DNA of 64,000 nucleotides from Telopea speciosissima (GCF_018873765.1 NC_057924.1:20455542-20519541), one strand, 5' to 3'. Shown: positions 23,824 through 35,480, numbered from the stretch's first letter. Made by a program: numbers and translations. Notes: generated from the letters alone by a model not told the origin.

Positions 23824-23938
23824 TTTCTATTGTATTTTTTATTTTTTTGCAATAATTTATGGGGTAGACCCAAAGTCTGTATTCTGTATCATCCGGGTAT
23901 ATGCCTAGACGTAAACTCTGTAATATTCTTTTATTTTT
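23824..23938. other. 3' flank of phospholipase A up to the Pack-MULE
   Basis: AT-rich; includes a stretch similar to the LINE 3' end found downstream of copy B. The last nine bases (23930-23938, TTTATTTTT) are the left TSD of the next element. Confidence 0.5.
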
Positions 23939-24317
23939 GAGAAAATTACTGGGACACCCCTTATACTATGACCTAATTACTTAGTCTCCCCAACATTTAG
24001 AACAATTACTTGAACACCTCCTGCAGTTTACCATTTCTTTCAAGCAAGTCCTGTCTGTTAGTTTAGTGATGATGTCATCGGTTAAATTTTTTGTAATGCC
24101 TACACTACCCTTAAAGGGTAGTGAAGTGACCCTTTTAGTCTCTTCCTCTTCCTTCCTACAACCCAATTTCAGATTCAAACCCTAATCGATTTCAGAAAAA
24201 AATCTCTTTTCTTAAACAAATTTCAAATCAAAATAACCCAAAACCCTTAATCGATATCAGATTTAAACCCTAATAAATCTCTTTCATCGATTCAAGTACA
24301 AAAAATAAAATTAAATT

Positions 24318-24893
24318 TGAGCCAGAGCGCCACCATACCCGATTGCTCCGCCACATCCTCTAGTTGCCCCATCCATTTCAGAACAAGAGTAGCAAATACG
24401 TACATGGGCAGAAGCAGAACAGAGTAGAGAAACAGAACCATCCATGATCTCTGCATATGGATTCCCAACATATGGAATTTCTTGGCTCCAAATGCCTGAC
24501 CACATAGTGTCTCCAATGCACTAGCCATTCCTAACTAATAAATAAAAAAAAAACAAACAAAACCCAGAACAGAGATTGTTATGAACATTCAATTAAAACA
24601 TCAAAAAGTGTAGCCGAGTAGAGAAGATTAAGTACCAAGAGACCGTAATTGAAGCCAACAATGACATTATTGGCGATGGAGAGGGAAGCGAGCTCGAGAT
24701 CACCAAGATGGCCAGCGAAAGCTTGGGAGATGACATTCATGGAGTAGGAGGCGACACGGCTGAAGATGGCTAGACTAACGATGTGCCATAACAGTTTTGA
24801 TTCGATCCAAACCCTTTTCCCTAAATCTTCCTCTTCTTCGTTCTCTCTTATTAATGGTATTTTCCATAATGAGGGAACAGATTCTTTGAGCAT
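24318..24893 (-). pseudogene. Captured MATE (DETOXIFICATION) transporter fragment, two exons
   Basis: Minus strand. Exon 1 (24636-24893, 86 codons) encodes an acidic N-terminus then ESKLLWHIVSLAIFSRVASY and AFAGHLGDLELASLSIANNVIVGFNYGLL, the first MATE helices. A 101-bp GT-AG intron (24535-24635) follows. Exon 2 (24318-24534) joins in frame as L-G-MASALETLCGQAFGAKKFHMLG and the following helix to VALW, where homology stops. Full MATE transporters have about 480-500 residues and 12 helices, so this is roughly a third of one. The retained intron means capture at the DNA level. The start codon is kept, so a truncated protein could in principle be made. Confidence 0.82.
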
Positions 24894-24967
24894 GTTATGG
24901 TTAATTATGGGTTTGTGATGGAAATTACTTTGCTTCCTTATTTAATTGTCCATTCTGACCAAGTGTC

Positions 24968-25614
24968 TTAATCTTCCCCCTCTCCCCTCCTCAATTTGAG
25001 AGAGAATGGAACCAAGCTGAAACGCGCAAATACCCTTGAATATGGTTGTGAAAATCTTTCTTTTTCCCTTACTTCCATATGCACCAACGTATGGCAAATA
25101 GAGTCAGCCTTCAGAGATATGTCCTCTACCACTTGGGCTATGACAGCTTTATAGATCTTGGAACCAACCTTCCGTTCACAAGCTGAAGATAGTATGGCAG
25201 TTTGATTTTGTCCATTCTGAGATTGTTGTTGCAATGGTGTACATCGATTGACCTTTACAAATGGACTGTTGGGTTCCACCGATTGAAAATTTTGACCTCT
25301 ATAAATGGATTGAGATTATTGCTGCATAAGTGGATTATTGCTGTGAGATGAACTGAGATTATTACTCCACCCCTACTCCCTCTAGGGTTCCACCGATTGA
25401 AAAAAAAAAGAAAAGAGAAGAAGAAGAAGAGCAGAGAGGGTGAGAAACCGAGAATCCCTCTCGATATACCCATCATGCGTTGATGGTGACGGTGGTGAGG
25501 TCCTCCCTTTGCAGCTGAACTGTAGTTGCAGGAAGAAGAAGAAGAAAAAGTTAAAGAAGAAAGAAGGAGAGGAAGGAGAAGAAGAAGGAGGGTAAGTTGG
25601 TCATTTAACTTCAT
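24968..25614 (-). other. Remaining Pack-MULE interior, no recognised gene
   Basis: Minus-strand ORFs at 24968-25279 (103 residues) and 25255-25614 (119 residues, Leu/Ser/Phe-rich from a GA-rich tract). No domain is recognised. It could include a further captured fragment but the sequence gives no positive sign. Confidence 0.35.
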
Positions 25615-25787
25615 AAGTTTAAGTTAAATAACTTATAAGGGTGAAATGGATATTTTCATTTAAACACTAATAGCAGACTAACACCGTCAAGTTTCGGGGG
25701 GTGTCAAGTAATTGTTTCAAATGTTGGTAATTGTAAGCAAAATGGCCATAGTACAGGGGGTGTCCATGTAATTTTCTCTTTATTTTA

Positions 25788-26321
25788 TTCATTCTACTAA
25801 TCTTTGATGATCTATCTACCTATTCTATTCTATCTATAAAAGTACGTACTCCACTTTATTGTCCAATTTTTTCACATGACAAGAATACCCCTACTCTCTC
25901 TCTCTCCCTTTCTCTTTCCAAGCCATTGGAGAGTGGTATCATCCATATGGAGTCCATATAAGGCCCACATGGTCACAGTAGGAGAGAGCATTTCATTATG
26001 TGCCCCACTATTTTATTATATGATAGGGTATTTTAGAATTTGCACAAGGACAATGCATGGTTACTTTTCCCTATTATTTATATGAAAACTATTATTTGCA
26101 CCGCCTCATGATGAAAGCCTTTCCTTCATACATTATTGTGTGCGGTGCGTAGGACTAATTTAGTTAAATTGACCTTTGAATTAGTTAGTTGTGAAGTTCA
26201 AGACCTTATTTCAACCAAGTGACCTATCATATAATAAACTTTTCATTCGTACAATTTATCAAATAAAAAAATGCTACTATTCACTTTAGAATACAACAAC
26301 AAATTCCGTCTTGTCCCTCTT
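25788..26321. other. Intergenic stretch, nothing recognised
   Basis: AT-rich sequence with a CT-rich run near 25895-25918. No convincing ORF or repeat boundary. Confidence 0.5.
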
Positions 26322-27348
26322 TGCAACATATTTTTTTTCTATTGTGATGTTAGCAACGCCATTTGGAGGGAATTTTCTTCTTGGTTTGGCTTTGTCTGGG
26401 CTCGACCTTCCTCTATTGCTGGTCTTTTTGGATGGAGGAAGAGGAAGTTACGATGTACCAATGTCAAGGATCCTTGGGCTGGTGGTGTGGTTATCATTTG
26501 CGCTGTTACTTGGGAAGAGCGCAATAGAAGATGTCATGAGGGCCTTTCTCAAAATTTAAATCAAATCCTAGACTGTATTAAGGGAGAAATAAGGAATTGC
26601 AATTTTGTGATTAAGGGGATTAGAACAACCTTTGATCTGGTGTGCGTTAGATCTCTGGGTCTGGCCATCTCTAGATCCTCTTCCAGAGGCATTGCCGAGG
26701 TGTTCTGGTGCAAACCTCATACAAATTGTATCAAGCTGAATATTGACGGTAGCTCACTTGGGAACCCTAGTAGAGCAGGGGCAGGTGGTGTTTTTCGTAA
26801 TCACCACGCCCAAGTGGTGAATTCTTTCAGTCGATTTCTGGGGATCTGCAACATTTTTGTGGCAGAGTTTGAGGCTCTTATGGATGGTCTTTTCATTACA
26901 AAGAAGATGGGAATAAGGGACCTGTGGATCGAATCTAATTTGGCCTTTGTGGTGATGTCAATTCACTGTTCAAATATCCCTTGGTTTGTTTTTCAAAGAT
27001 GGTTGGTTCTTAGACCCTATCTGGATTCCTGCAATTGAAATTTTTTGCATTGCTTCAGAGAAGCTAACCCCATTGCGGATTATATGGCAAAGCAGGCGCC
27101 TAAATCTGGGGAGTCGATTTTAATTGTGTTTTTCCTAGACACATTGAAGAACAGTTGGTGCATGATGCCATGGGCATGTTGAGATTCAGATTTTTATAGT
27201 GGTGGGTGAGATTCCTGCTGATGGCCATGCCGAAGGTGGGGTTCCTCGCCTGCTAGGTTGTTTCTTGGTTTTGGCCTTTCTGTAATTTGTTTTTGTATCT
27301 TTTTATTCAATGATCTATTAGCAAAAAAATAAATAAATAAATAAAAAG
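26322..27348 (+). pseudogene. 5'-truncated LINE with RNase H (LINE-c)
   Basis: Open to about 27038: zf-RVT tail (FFYCDVSNAIWREFSSWFG), a WEERNRRCHEG segment, then an RNase H domain with LNIDGSSLGNPS, FVAEFEALMDGL and LWIESN. In the last motif the usual Asp after Glu-Ser is Asn. Later residues (FREANPIADYMAKQ-like) are out of frame. It ends in an A-rich AAATAAATAAATAAA tail at about 27321-27346. A truncated retrocopy, inactive. Confidence 0.8.
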
Positions 27349-28107
27349 GGGTCGACTACAAAGATCCAAACAAAATCAATTGGGGGAAATTGAGGTCTAA
27401 ACAAGAAAAAGGGGATAAAGAGATGGGAAAAGAGAGATAGGGGATGAGATGAGAAAGATAAAGAATATAGGAAAATGAAAGATGAAAGTACGACGGAAAA
27501 AGGCACAGCCCAGCAAGTCAGGAGAATCTCATCTAAATGAGGTTTGTAATAATTTATATTTCCAAATTAAAAAATACATGTACACTTGAATTCCATTGTT
27601 ACAAGTGAATTACTTCCCTTGCAACTAGAGGGGGCCTAACAAGTAACAATGCCATTGTTACAAGTGATTTATCCATCTTTTTCCAACCCTCACATTGCAG
27701 CATCACACATGAGTCATTTCCTTACAACTATCTTTTGAAGCCATGTCTCAGTAATTTGAACGAAGGTCCTTGTCCACTTTTATATGTGCACCTTTGTTGC
27801 TAAATAATCTTAGGGAGGGGGATCACTGCCACGCTGCGTGGCCATTGCGCCAACGTGGGGCCCAATGAGAGTGCACGCAAAGGCATCCAACAAAGGTGAG
27901 ATTTTTCATTTCAATGGGGGGGGGGTGTGGGGAGGTCATTTCATGTTTCCTGTGTCTGGGTACAGATGGCACACAGCCTGGCAGCATTCTTTTTCCCATA
28001 ATCTTACAACTTTCTCAACCACATGGCTTAACTAATAAAAGATATCAAACCTTCATCATTGCAAATTGATAGATAAACCCACTAAAATAAATTATCATGA
28101 GAAAGGA
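27349..28107. other. 5' flank of unit B, shared with unit C
   Basis: From about 27622 onward this matches 39305-39768 with moderate divergence (for example CACACATGAGTCATTTCCTT in both). No gene. Includes a run of ten G at 27917-27926. This is ancestral flank of the duplicated phospholipase unit. Confidence 0.65.
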
Positions 28108-28116
28108 TTAAATTAA
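28108..28116. repeat. MULE target-site duplication TTAAATTAA (copy B, left)
   Basis: Perfect match to 30886-30894. The unoccupied counterpart in unit C reads GTAAATTAA at 41823-41831. Confidence 0.9.
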
Positions 28117-28304
28117 GGGAAAATTATATGCCCCTCGCTTGTACTATGACCTATTTACACATTCCTTCCCTGGACTTTCTCCAATTACATCCCATTCCCT
28201 TATAGTTTACAGTACATTACTATTACACCCATGCCGTTAGCGTTAAGTCGTAATGTGACTTAGTAATATTTTATTTACACATCTTCCTCTCTTTTCAAAT
28301 TCGG

Positions 28305-28937
28305 ATAAGCTTGAGTGGATGGCCTCTAGAAATGGAGACTTTTCTGTTAAGAGTGCTTATCATCTTATTGCAAATGATTTATCGGAGGGGAGAAGTTTGG
28401 AAGCATCGACTTCAAGGAATCATTCTTAGTCGGATGTACCAAGGAGTGTATGGAAGAGAATCTGGAATTGTAGAAGTCTTCCCAAAACTCAACGCTTTCT
28501 ATGGAAAGCGTGTGCTGCTGGTGTAGCAACAGGAGATGCTCTTTGTCATCGCAATTAGTGTGGAACAATGTTGTACTAGATGTGGATCGGTTGAAACAAT
28601 CACACATATTTTGCTGGGTTGTTCATTTGCCCTTGCAGCCTAGTTTGGTTGTTCTTTGGGGCTCTTCATTGCGGAGACTAGATCATGAGTTGGAGCAATA
28701 TCTCACGGGATAAGACCACTCAACGTATGGGAATTTCTTTGCGCTCTTTTATATGTTGGTTTCTGTGGAAAGCACGGAATAGCAATGTTTTTGGTCGTCG
28801 GGTTTGGTCTGCATTAGAGGTTATTCAAACCTCTTTTCATGCTTTCCAAGAGTTTCATGATTCCCAGAGTCCTATTGCTTTGCACCTTCTACGACAAGCC
28901 ATACTTCATCTTTGGTTTCTAGAGCTTTGAATTGGCA
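28305..28937 (+). pseudogene. LINE-b fragment (zf-RVT region)
   Basis: Reads KLEWMASRNGDFSVKSAYHLI, then in broken frames WKRIWNCRSLPKLNAFYGK, CTRCGSVETITHILLGCSFA and ALAAWFG, the zf-RVT region of a plant LINE ORF2. Several stops and shifts. Its sequence differs from the equivalent region of LINE-1 at 11830-12084, so it is a different LINE. It joins abruptly to the copia-1-type LTR fragment at 28938. Confidence 0.75.
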
Positions 28938-29205
28938 GAGATGAGAGCCTTAAGGAGATTGGACTCCCTGGTTTTAAAAGCTATATATATAACACACAAT
29001 CTATCCATCAAAGGGGTGTATGAAAAGTGAAAAAGATTGAGAGACTTTTAAAAACCAGAAGAAGTTCAAAGCAACAACATTCTACTTCTTCAAAGAGTCA
29101 ACCAAGATCGATTGAAGAGAGATCAAGATTGATTGGATAGAGGATGGTGAATCTCGGTCCTAATGGTGGAGGTATGTTCCGTGTACTCCGTCGTAAATTT
29201 TCTTA
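28938..29205 (+). repeat. Truncated copia-1 LTR (3' 268 bp) in unit B
   Basis: Matches 19355-19622, the last part of the 3' LTR of copia-1, sharing right-LTR-specific bases such as AGCTATA and GGTCC. The left boundary is abrupt and marks the start of the A/B duplicated block. Confidence 0.9.
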
Positions 29206-30171
29206 GATCTTGGAGTTGAGCCAATGGTGGAAGCATAAATCCAGGGTGATTGGTCTCAAGGATGCCTGGTGCTCGGGTCTCACCTTGATCCCTCTTCTGG
29301 TTTGGTCGGAAAGAAATCACAGAAGGTTAGAAGAAAAGTCATTAAATTTCTCCGGCATTTGCAGATTTTTGGTGTTAGATGTTTCCCTGATCTCGCCCAA
29401 GTTCAAGAACTGTGAGTCATCAGTTACAGATTTGGTTTGTGCTAGATCTCTCCGCCTTTCGATCATCCCCAAAAAATCAAATGCAATCCTTGAAGTCTCA
29501 TGGTGTCCCCCACCTCAATCTTGGATTAAACTGAATGTGGATGGTTGTTCCTTGGGTAACCCAGGCAAGTCAAGAACAGATGGTATTTTTCGGGATTCAA
29601 ATGCTAATGTAATCTTCTCTTTTAGATCTTACTTGGGGATTAAGAACAACTTCGAAGTAGAATTGTTAGCGGCAATCCAAGGTCTATCATGGGCTAGAGC
29701 TCTCAAAGTCCATAAAGTTTGGTTAGAATGTGACTCCAATGCGGTGTTTATTCTCCTCTCCAAAGGTTTGGTTCTTTGGTTTGTGCGGCAAGAATGGTTC
29801 TCGCTTTAGAAATTCTTGAGTTCCATAGATTGGCGTATCTCTAACTGCTATCGGGAAGCTAACCCAATAGCGGATTTTCTTGCAAAATCTGCTGCTAAAA
29901 ACGAGGACACTTCCACTATGATAAATTTTCCAGGGTCGATTGCAGTTGAGCTTCAAATGGATGCCCATTGTCAATCGAGATTTCGTTTAAGTTGAGAATT
30001 TAAGTTGTTTTTTTTGTCGTCAGGTCCTTGCCTATTCCGCTATTTGGAGGTTGGGTTTGTGGTTAGTTGGGGTGGATTTCTTTGTTTGAATTCTTTGTTC
30101 TTGTTCTCTTTTGTATATTACCCTCCTTCTCTTTAATTCATATTATCTGTCAGCCAAAAAAAAAAAAAAAA
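29206..30171 (+). pseudogene. LINE-1 ORF2 3' end, RNase H and A-tail (copy B)
   Basis: Near-identical duplicate of 19623-20588, including the premature TAG after EWFSL (about 29807), so the stop predates the duplication. Here the upstream frame is cleaner: 29210-29809 is open for 199 codons (a WSERNHRRLEEKS segment where copy A has a stop). A-tail of 16 residues at 30156-30171. Confidence 0.88.
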
Positions 30172-30307
30172 CTGTAGGCTTCGTAAGATCCCGGTAGTTC
30201 ACATTGAAGCCGGAGAAATTAATAAAAATTCTATTAACTTGCTGCTCCACCTCGAAGTGGAAACACAAGGTTTATGTTTTGTAATCTCATGGGCATCTCA
30301 TCCTTGT

Positions 30308-30496
30308 TCATGAACGACTGCCTGGCTTGAACCAGTGCCAGAGTGTCATTGCCCTACAAGCAAACCCCATTAGGACAAGAACAACCCGACCAAAAAACTG
30401 ACAATTTCCTATTTTTCCTTCAACTAAGGTACGGGTTTTTAAGTTGCTGTGCCCAAGACGCTCTTGAAATGTAAATCCCTTCATTGTTGCATTCAT
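30308..30496 (-). pseudogene. Possible captured gene fragment in the MULE (copy B)
   Basis: Counterpart of 20725-20913, 62 residues, still open despite about five amino-acid changes. Family unrecognised; may be a chance ORF. Confidence 0.3.
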
Positions 30497-30885
30497 ATGT
30501 CTAGTGGCTCAAATAGAGTGATGTGGGTTTTCAGTTAGATTTGCAGGTTAGGATTTAGATTGGCAAATTAGGGGTTTTTTCGGGACATGGAAGGTGGCAG
30601 AGACAATTAGCATAGATGATAGATTGAGTTTGTATTTTATTAAGGGCAGTGAAATGGATACCGGTAGTGGCAGTGAGGTCAGCGATGTCGTCAACCATAG
30701 GGTGGGTGGGGTTGCAAGAAGAAGAAGATGAAGAAGATAGTATAAGGGTAAAATAGTCTTTTCTAAACTATAACTAACAGTAGGATAACACCATCAGCCA
30801 GAGGGGGTCCGAGTGTAATTGGGAAAAATCCAGATAAAGAATGTGTAATTAGGCCATAGTACAGGGGAGGGGATGTAATTTTCCC

Positions 30886-30894
30886 TTAAATTAA
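30886..30894. repeat. MULE target-site duplication TTAAATTAA (copy B, right)
   Basis: Perfect match to 28108-28116. Confidence 0.9.
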
Positions 30895-31656
30895 TGACTT
30901 ATCATTTATAGAGACTGGTTGGTATGTAGCCGGGCTTGACTACGCGGTTCTAATACTTATCATATGGAGGCCTGGTCTCGCTTTCCAATAGTTGTGTTTA
31001 GATAAGTAGTGGTCTCTTACCTAGATTTTCCACGTCAAATTTAGTTAGTATACATAACCATCATTTACTAATTAAGATTTCTTCCATCGTTTTAGCGAAA
31101 AAGCATGCATCCAATTCAATTTTTCTCCCACGTGCGTTTTGTAATTGTTGAACTTTCAGATAAGTGAATGCTAACCTTTCTATCATACTATGTTAAAACT
31201 ATAATTTTACACGTGTGAGATAAATTTGAGCTGGACTTAACACAAATGTCACAATGTTTTTTTCAAGGTGCAAGTTGCAAAATCAACTCTTTGAAGATAT
31301 CTTCGTCAAGCCCACCAGTTACTGTAGAACCTTGAGAGGGTTTTTTGAGCAATGAAACAACAAACCTTGTAGAGAATTTGGGACAAACAATTAACAGCCA
31401 TGACCATGAGCTTCAAAGTAATTACAGGTTATGAAAGGGAATCCCATGACCCTGTCAACTGAATCTGATCGGGTCAATAAAGTAGGTCTGATTTTTTGAC
31501 TACACCTTGACACTGTAGCAATCAATAACCAGTTGGTGGAACCAAGTTAGAATGGTAGGTTTAGGGTTGCCCTTGCCATATACATGGAAAATGCGAAAGA
31601 ACCTTCTTAGCTTCTTGATTTGAAAACCATATGACTTGGTCCAACCAAACTCCAAG
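30895..31656. other. 5' flank of phospholipase B, no gene seen
   Basis: Near-identical to 21312-22075. No recognisable ORF. Confidence 0.6.
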
Positions 31657-31666
31657 TATATATAAA
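31657..31666 (+). promoter_or_regulatory. Probable TATA box of phospholipase B
   Basis: TATATATAAA at the same distance from the ATG as in copy A. Confidence 0.65.
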
Positions 31667-31810
31667 GTGATAATCTGTGAGATAAGAAAACACAAGGAAC
31701 TCCCAAAAATTCAATTAAGGGGAAGCTCAAGGAGAAATCTCTCTGATTCATTGACTGTATAAACTTGTATTTTTGATTCATTGAGTTTGGAAGTTAGAAA
31801 CAAAGAAAGG

Positions 31811-33369
31811 ATGGGTAGCCTTAATGAAAGCAGCATTTCCAAAAGATGGAAGCAGTTGAGCGGGCAGGATAACTGGAAGAGCATGCTGGACCCCCTCGAC
31901 ATCGATCTCCGGCGATACATCATCCACTACGGCAAAATGGCTGAGGCTACATACGATGCCTTCAACTCAGAGAAGTTGTCCAAGTATGCCGGAAGCAGCC
32001 GGTACGGGAGGTCAGATTTCTTCTCGAAGGTGGGTTTGGATATAGGCAATCCATACAAGTATGAGGTGACCAAGTTCCTCTATGCCACATCCTCAGTAGA
32101 CTTACCAGATGGTTTGATGGTGAAGTCTTTGTCGAGGGAGGGATGGAATAAGGAATCCAATTGGATTGGTTACGTTGCAGTGGCGACTGATGAAGGGAAG
32201 GAAATGTTGGGAAGGAGAGACATCGTGATTGCATGGAGAGGTACGGAACAAGCTTTGGAATGGGCCAACGACATGAATTTCATATTGATTTCTGCTGAAG
32301 ATTCCATATTTGGGCCGGATGCCGACCATGTTGATGTACATCGAGGCTGGTACTCCATGTATACTTCTGATAATCCACGTTCCCTCTACAACAAGTCCAG
32401 TGCAAGAGCTCAGGTAAATTCTTCTGTTTGCTTTTTTTGTTTTCTTTTGATTTTATTTATTTATTTATTCCTATGAAGAAGAAGAAAAAATCATTAACTT
32501 TGCAAGAATCCGTAAAAAACTACAAAACTATGTCATCAACTACTTCTGAACGGAAGCTGGCGCAATACCTTTTATCCAAGATCGTCATCCACTTTTTATT
32601 GTTACCCACTCACTTTCATTTATTTTATTTTAATTGTATTTTTAATTAACAGTTTTTTCTCCACTACACCTGTAACCAAACGGGGAGGCCTTAGATGGCC
32701 TTTGGAGAGATAGAGAAAACGGTGGATTAAATTGTTTGTTTGGTGACATTTCAGGTATTGACTGAGGTGAGGAGACTAGTAGAAAAATTCAAGAACGAAG
32801 AGATCAGCATAACTATAACAGGCCACAGCTTGGGTGCAGCTCTTGCAACAATAAATGCTGCAGATATAGTTGCCAATGCAGTAAACAAGCCAAAGGACCA
32901 GCCAGACAAAGCATGCCTAGTGACGGCCTTCGTCTTTGCCAGTCCCCGCGTTGGAGATGGTGACTTCCGGAAGTTCTGTTCCGAATTAGATGACCTCCGA
33001 GTGTTGCGCATCACCAACAACCCTGACATTGTCCCCACATACCCGCGCTTCGGCTACGCCGATGTTGGACAGGAACTAGAGATCGACACTAGAGAGTCTA
33101 ATTACTTGAAGCGTCCTGGCAATTTTTCAGGTTGGCATAACTTGGAGGCGTACCTGCATGGCGTTGCTGGGACTCAAGGGTCCAAAGGAGGATTCAAGCT
33201 AGAAGTTGATCATGATATTGCACGCGTTAACAAGTCCAAGGATGCATTGAAGGATGAATATCATGTGCCTGCTTCGTGGTGGGTTGAGAAGAATAATGGG
33301 ATGGTTCAAGATGCTAATGGTTCTTGGAAGTTAATGGACCATCAGGAAGACATAGATTTTGGGCTTTGA
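31811..33369 (+). CDS. Phospholipase A1-II (class 3 lipase), copy B
   Basis: Joined exons 31811-32413 and 32755-33369, 405 residues; intron 32414-32754 (341 bp, GT-AG, phase 0), same layout as copy A. Triad kept: Ser226 in GHSLG, Asp292 in NNPDIVP, His336 in EAYLHG. Differs from copy A at few positions (Pro81 for Leu, Asn290 for Asp, Ala333 for Val). No transit peptide, so a cytosolic acylhydrolase is expected. Promoter and 5' leader are also nearly identical, so A and B probably overlap in expression. Intact and likely functional. Confidence 0.92.
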
Positions 33370-33477
33370 GTGTTATCTTATATAATCTCAATATGATTTG
33401 TACCATACATCCATCACCATATTCTTTCTCTATTGAAGATAGATTCGTAAAGTATTTATTTATTTATTGCAATAATG

Positions 33478-33746
33478 TATAAGGTAGATCTATTGTTTTT
33501 CCTGCTCATATTCGACAGGAACCTAAGTGGGATTATCTTTTAATTCTGAGATATAGGTTTTGCTAAATGTTGATAATTCATTCTGCTCTTGTTGATGGCA
33601 TTGCCGAAAGTGGGGCTGATGAGATTATTTTGTTTCTGTATTCATTCGGGAATGCGTGGATGTTGACCCTGTAATATTTTATTCTTTTAATTTTAATATT
33701 TGTTGACCTTTAGCAAAAGAATAAAAAAATATATAAGGTGGATCTA
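33478..33746 (+). mobile_element. Short 5'-truncated LINE 3' end with target-site duplication
   Basis: TATAAGGTAGATCTA (33478-33492) and TATAAGGTGGATCTA (33732-33746) flank a 239-bp insert that ends in an A-rich AGAATAAAAAAATA tail and contains a typical plant LINE 3' UTR (GATGGCATTGCCGAAAGTGG). Structure and 15-bp TSD (one mismatch) indicate a truncated retrotransposed LINE end. The uninterrupted site is visible downstream of copy A at about 23855. Confidence 0.75.
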
Positions 33747-33817
33747 ATATAGACATACTATATACATGTCATATAGAGTATAATTTTTTTTCTAGGAATC
33801 AGCAACAATATAAAATA

Positions 33818-33945
33818 AGGGCATACTCAGTGCATGAGGCTCCCGCAACTACAAGGTCTAGGGAGGGTCATAATGTACGCTACCTTGACCACTTGGTCAC
33901 AATGGAGCAACCTTTACCGTTGCACAAAGACCCACCCTCTGTAAA
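33818..33945 (+). mobile_element. Au-type SINE-like sequence
   Basis: GCATACTCAGTGCATGAGGC and TCCCGC followed by AAGGTCTAGGGAGGGTCATA resemble the tRNA-derived head and body of the plant Au SINE family. Diverged, and boundaries are approximate. Confidence 0.5.
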
Positions 33946-35480
33946 AAACCAAAATGGATATTATTAAAATGAATGAAATACATAAAAACCAATAACGAGA
34001 CCAAATAATAGAGTAGCCTATCCACCTTCAACATGGTCATCAACAAAGAGACTAACCCATAAGCAAGAAAAGAAAACCATCTTCAAGTAAACGAAAACAA
34101 TGTCTTATTTGCGCATCTCAAGTGATGTCATCCAAACAAAAAGCAGGGGTACCATCTTAGGAGTCTGCAACTCTTACAACCATATCATGCTTGGCCAATT
34201 TGTCAACAACGGGGTTGATCTCACGATAGCAATGAGAAATAGATCAGGAGATACTATCCAGGTAATTCTTATAGTACCACCATTTTTTAACAAAATACCA
34301 TGGAATTTGGCCTCGCTAAATACCATGAACAACTGATTGTGAAGCACACTCAATCTTTAAACAGGAAATTCCCATTTGGCTTGCAATTTTAACGCCCTCA
34401 AAAAAGGCAGAAATTTCAGCGCACTAATTTGTTGCAATCCCCACATACCTGGTGAAGCACCTTACAGGCTAGCCAAGATAGTTCCTCAAAATACTGCTGC
34501 AACCAGCATGGCCTGGGATGCCAATCGAGTTGCCATCAATTTATAGTTTCAAGAAATTCAGAGCTAGAGGAATCCAAAAAACTTCAGTGATCTGCTTTGA
34601 TGGAGGGTTAATATATGGAGTCCACCATTTCCTTGCTAGCGAAAGACCTTTCAAAGAAGAAACTATAGTAGGCACCACTGATGCAAGATCCCAAAAACTC
34701 TGGATGATCGACTTCACCATCATGGTTGAAGTGCGCGCCATATTCTCAAAACGACATCTATTTCTTTCATGCCAAATATGACAAGGGACATATAAAATAG
34801 ATGCCAACCAGATCCCCTTGAGAGGGACAATTGATACTGTTCATGTCCACCATGAGAACAGTTGCTAAATCGAAGGGAAGCTAGACCAATGGTAGTTAAA
34901 GCAACTCAAAACCTCGTCCCAATCATAGAAGCATACTTGCTTTCAAGGAAAATATGGGAGAAAGATTCCTCACAAGAGTAGCATAAATTACATCAAGAAA
35001 CCATAGGGGCACCCTTTTTAGCTATTTTATCATCAGTTGGGAGAGATCCATGAGCAAGCCTCAAGCCAAAAAGAGAGCAACGGGGATGAACACCACTCTG
35101 TCCAACCAGTGAAGATCAAGAAACCACTGAGAACTTATCACGAAGCCCCTTCCACATAGATTTCACCACGAGAGGACCAGATTAGGAGAGAGACCAAACC
35201 AGGCGATCTGCAGAAGGCACCGAAGGAAGGGGGAAGGCCATAATATCATTACAAATATTGTCTAGCTCTAACGATGTAACCTGAGGCAAAACCTAACTAT
35301 CATTGGCCACAAAATCAGCTACCTTAGCATGAAGCAGAACAAATAAGGTAGCTCGGGTAAGAATGACCCGATGGTTAAGTCTGTGCTAATACAAAGTATC
35401 ATTTCTCCTTAGAGGGTCCAAACTTCCCTTTTGTAAACATTCCATATTAGGCAAAGTGTACCAACGAGAATTCTATAATC
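33946..35480 (-). pseudogene. LINE-d fragment, minus strand
   Basis: Minus-strand reading gives zf-RVT and RNase H-proximal pieces of a LINE ORF2: GSLPTDDKIAKKGAPM near 35040, CHIWHERNRCRFENMA at 34541-34807 with a following VFWIPLALNFLKL, and an RNase H tail near 34150-34230 (ANPVVDKLAKHDM-like). Frames are broken throughout. Ends are approximate. Confidence 0.65.

Larger units (their letters stand above)
23939..25778. mobile_element. Pack-MULE-like element carrying MATE gene exons
   Basis: 1840-bp element with long terminal inverted repeats: the left end (GAGAAAATTACTGGGACACC) and the inverted right end (GAGAAAATTACATGGACACC) stay similar for roughly 75-110 bp. The flanks TTTATTTTT (23930-23938) and TTTATTTTA (25779-25787) match at 8 of 9 bases, as expected for a Mutator TSD. 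No transposase is present. The interior holds two exons of a MATE transporter on the minus strand. Gene pieces inside a MULE without transposase define a Pack-MULE. Confidence 0.82.
28117..30885. mobile_element. MULE of unit B with nested LINE and LTR sequence
   Basis: Left end GGGAAAATTATATGCCCC and inverted right end GGGAAAATTACATCCCCT with matching sub-terminal sequence (TGTACTATG...CCTA) form terminal repeats, flanked by a perfect 9-bp TSD. No transposase recognised. Its interior is filled by a LINE fragment (28305-28937), an LTR fragment (28938-29205) and the 3' end of LINE-1 (29206-30171). The element's own remaining right part is 30172-30885. Unit C lacks it altogether. Confidence 0.85.

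Noticed and set aside
25255-25614. Leu-rich minus-strand ORF resembling a signal peptide or membrane protein
   Set aside because: The hydrophobic run comes from a GAAGAA-type low-complexity tract read antisense; no family match.
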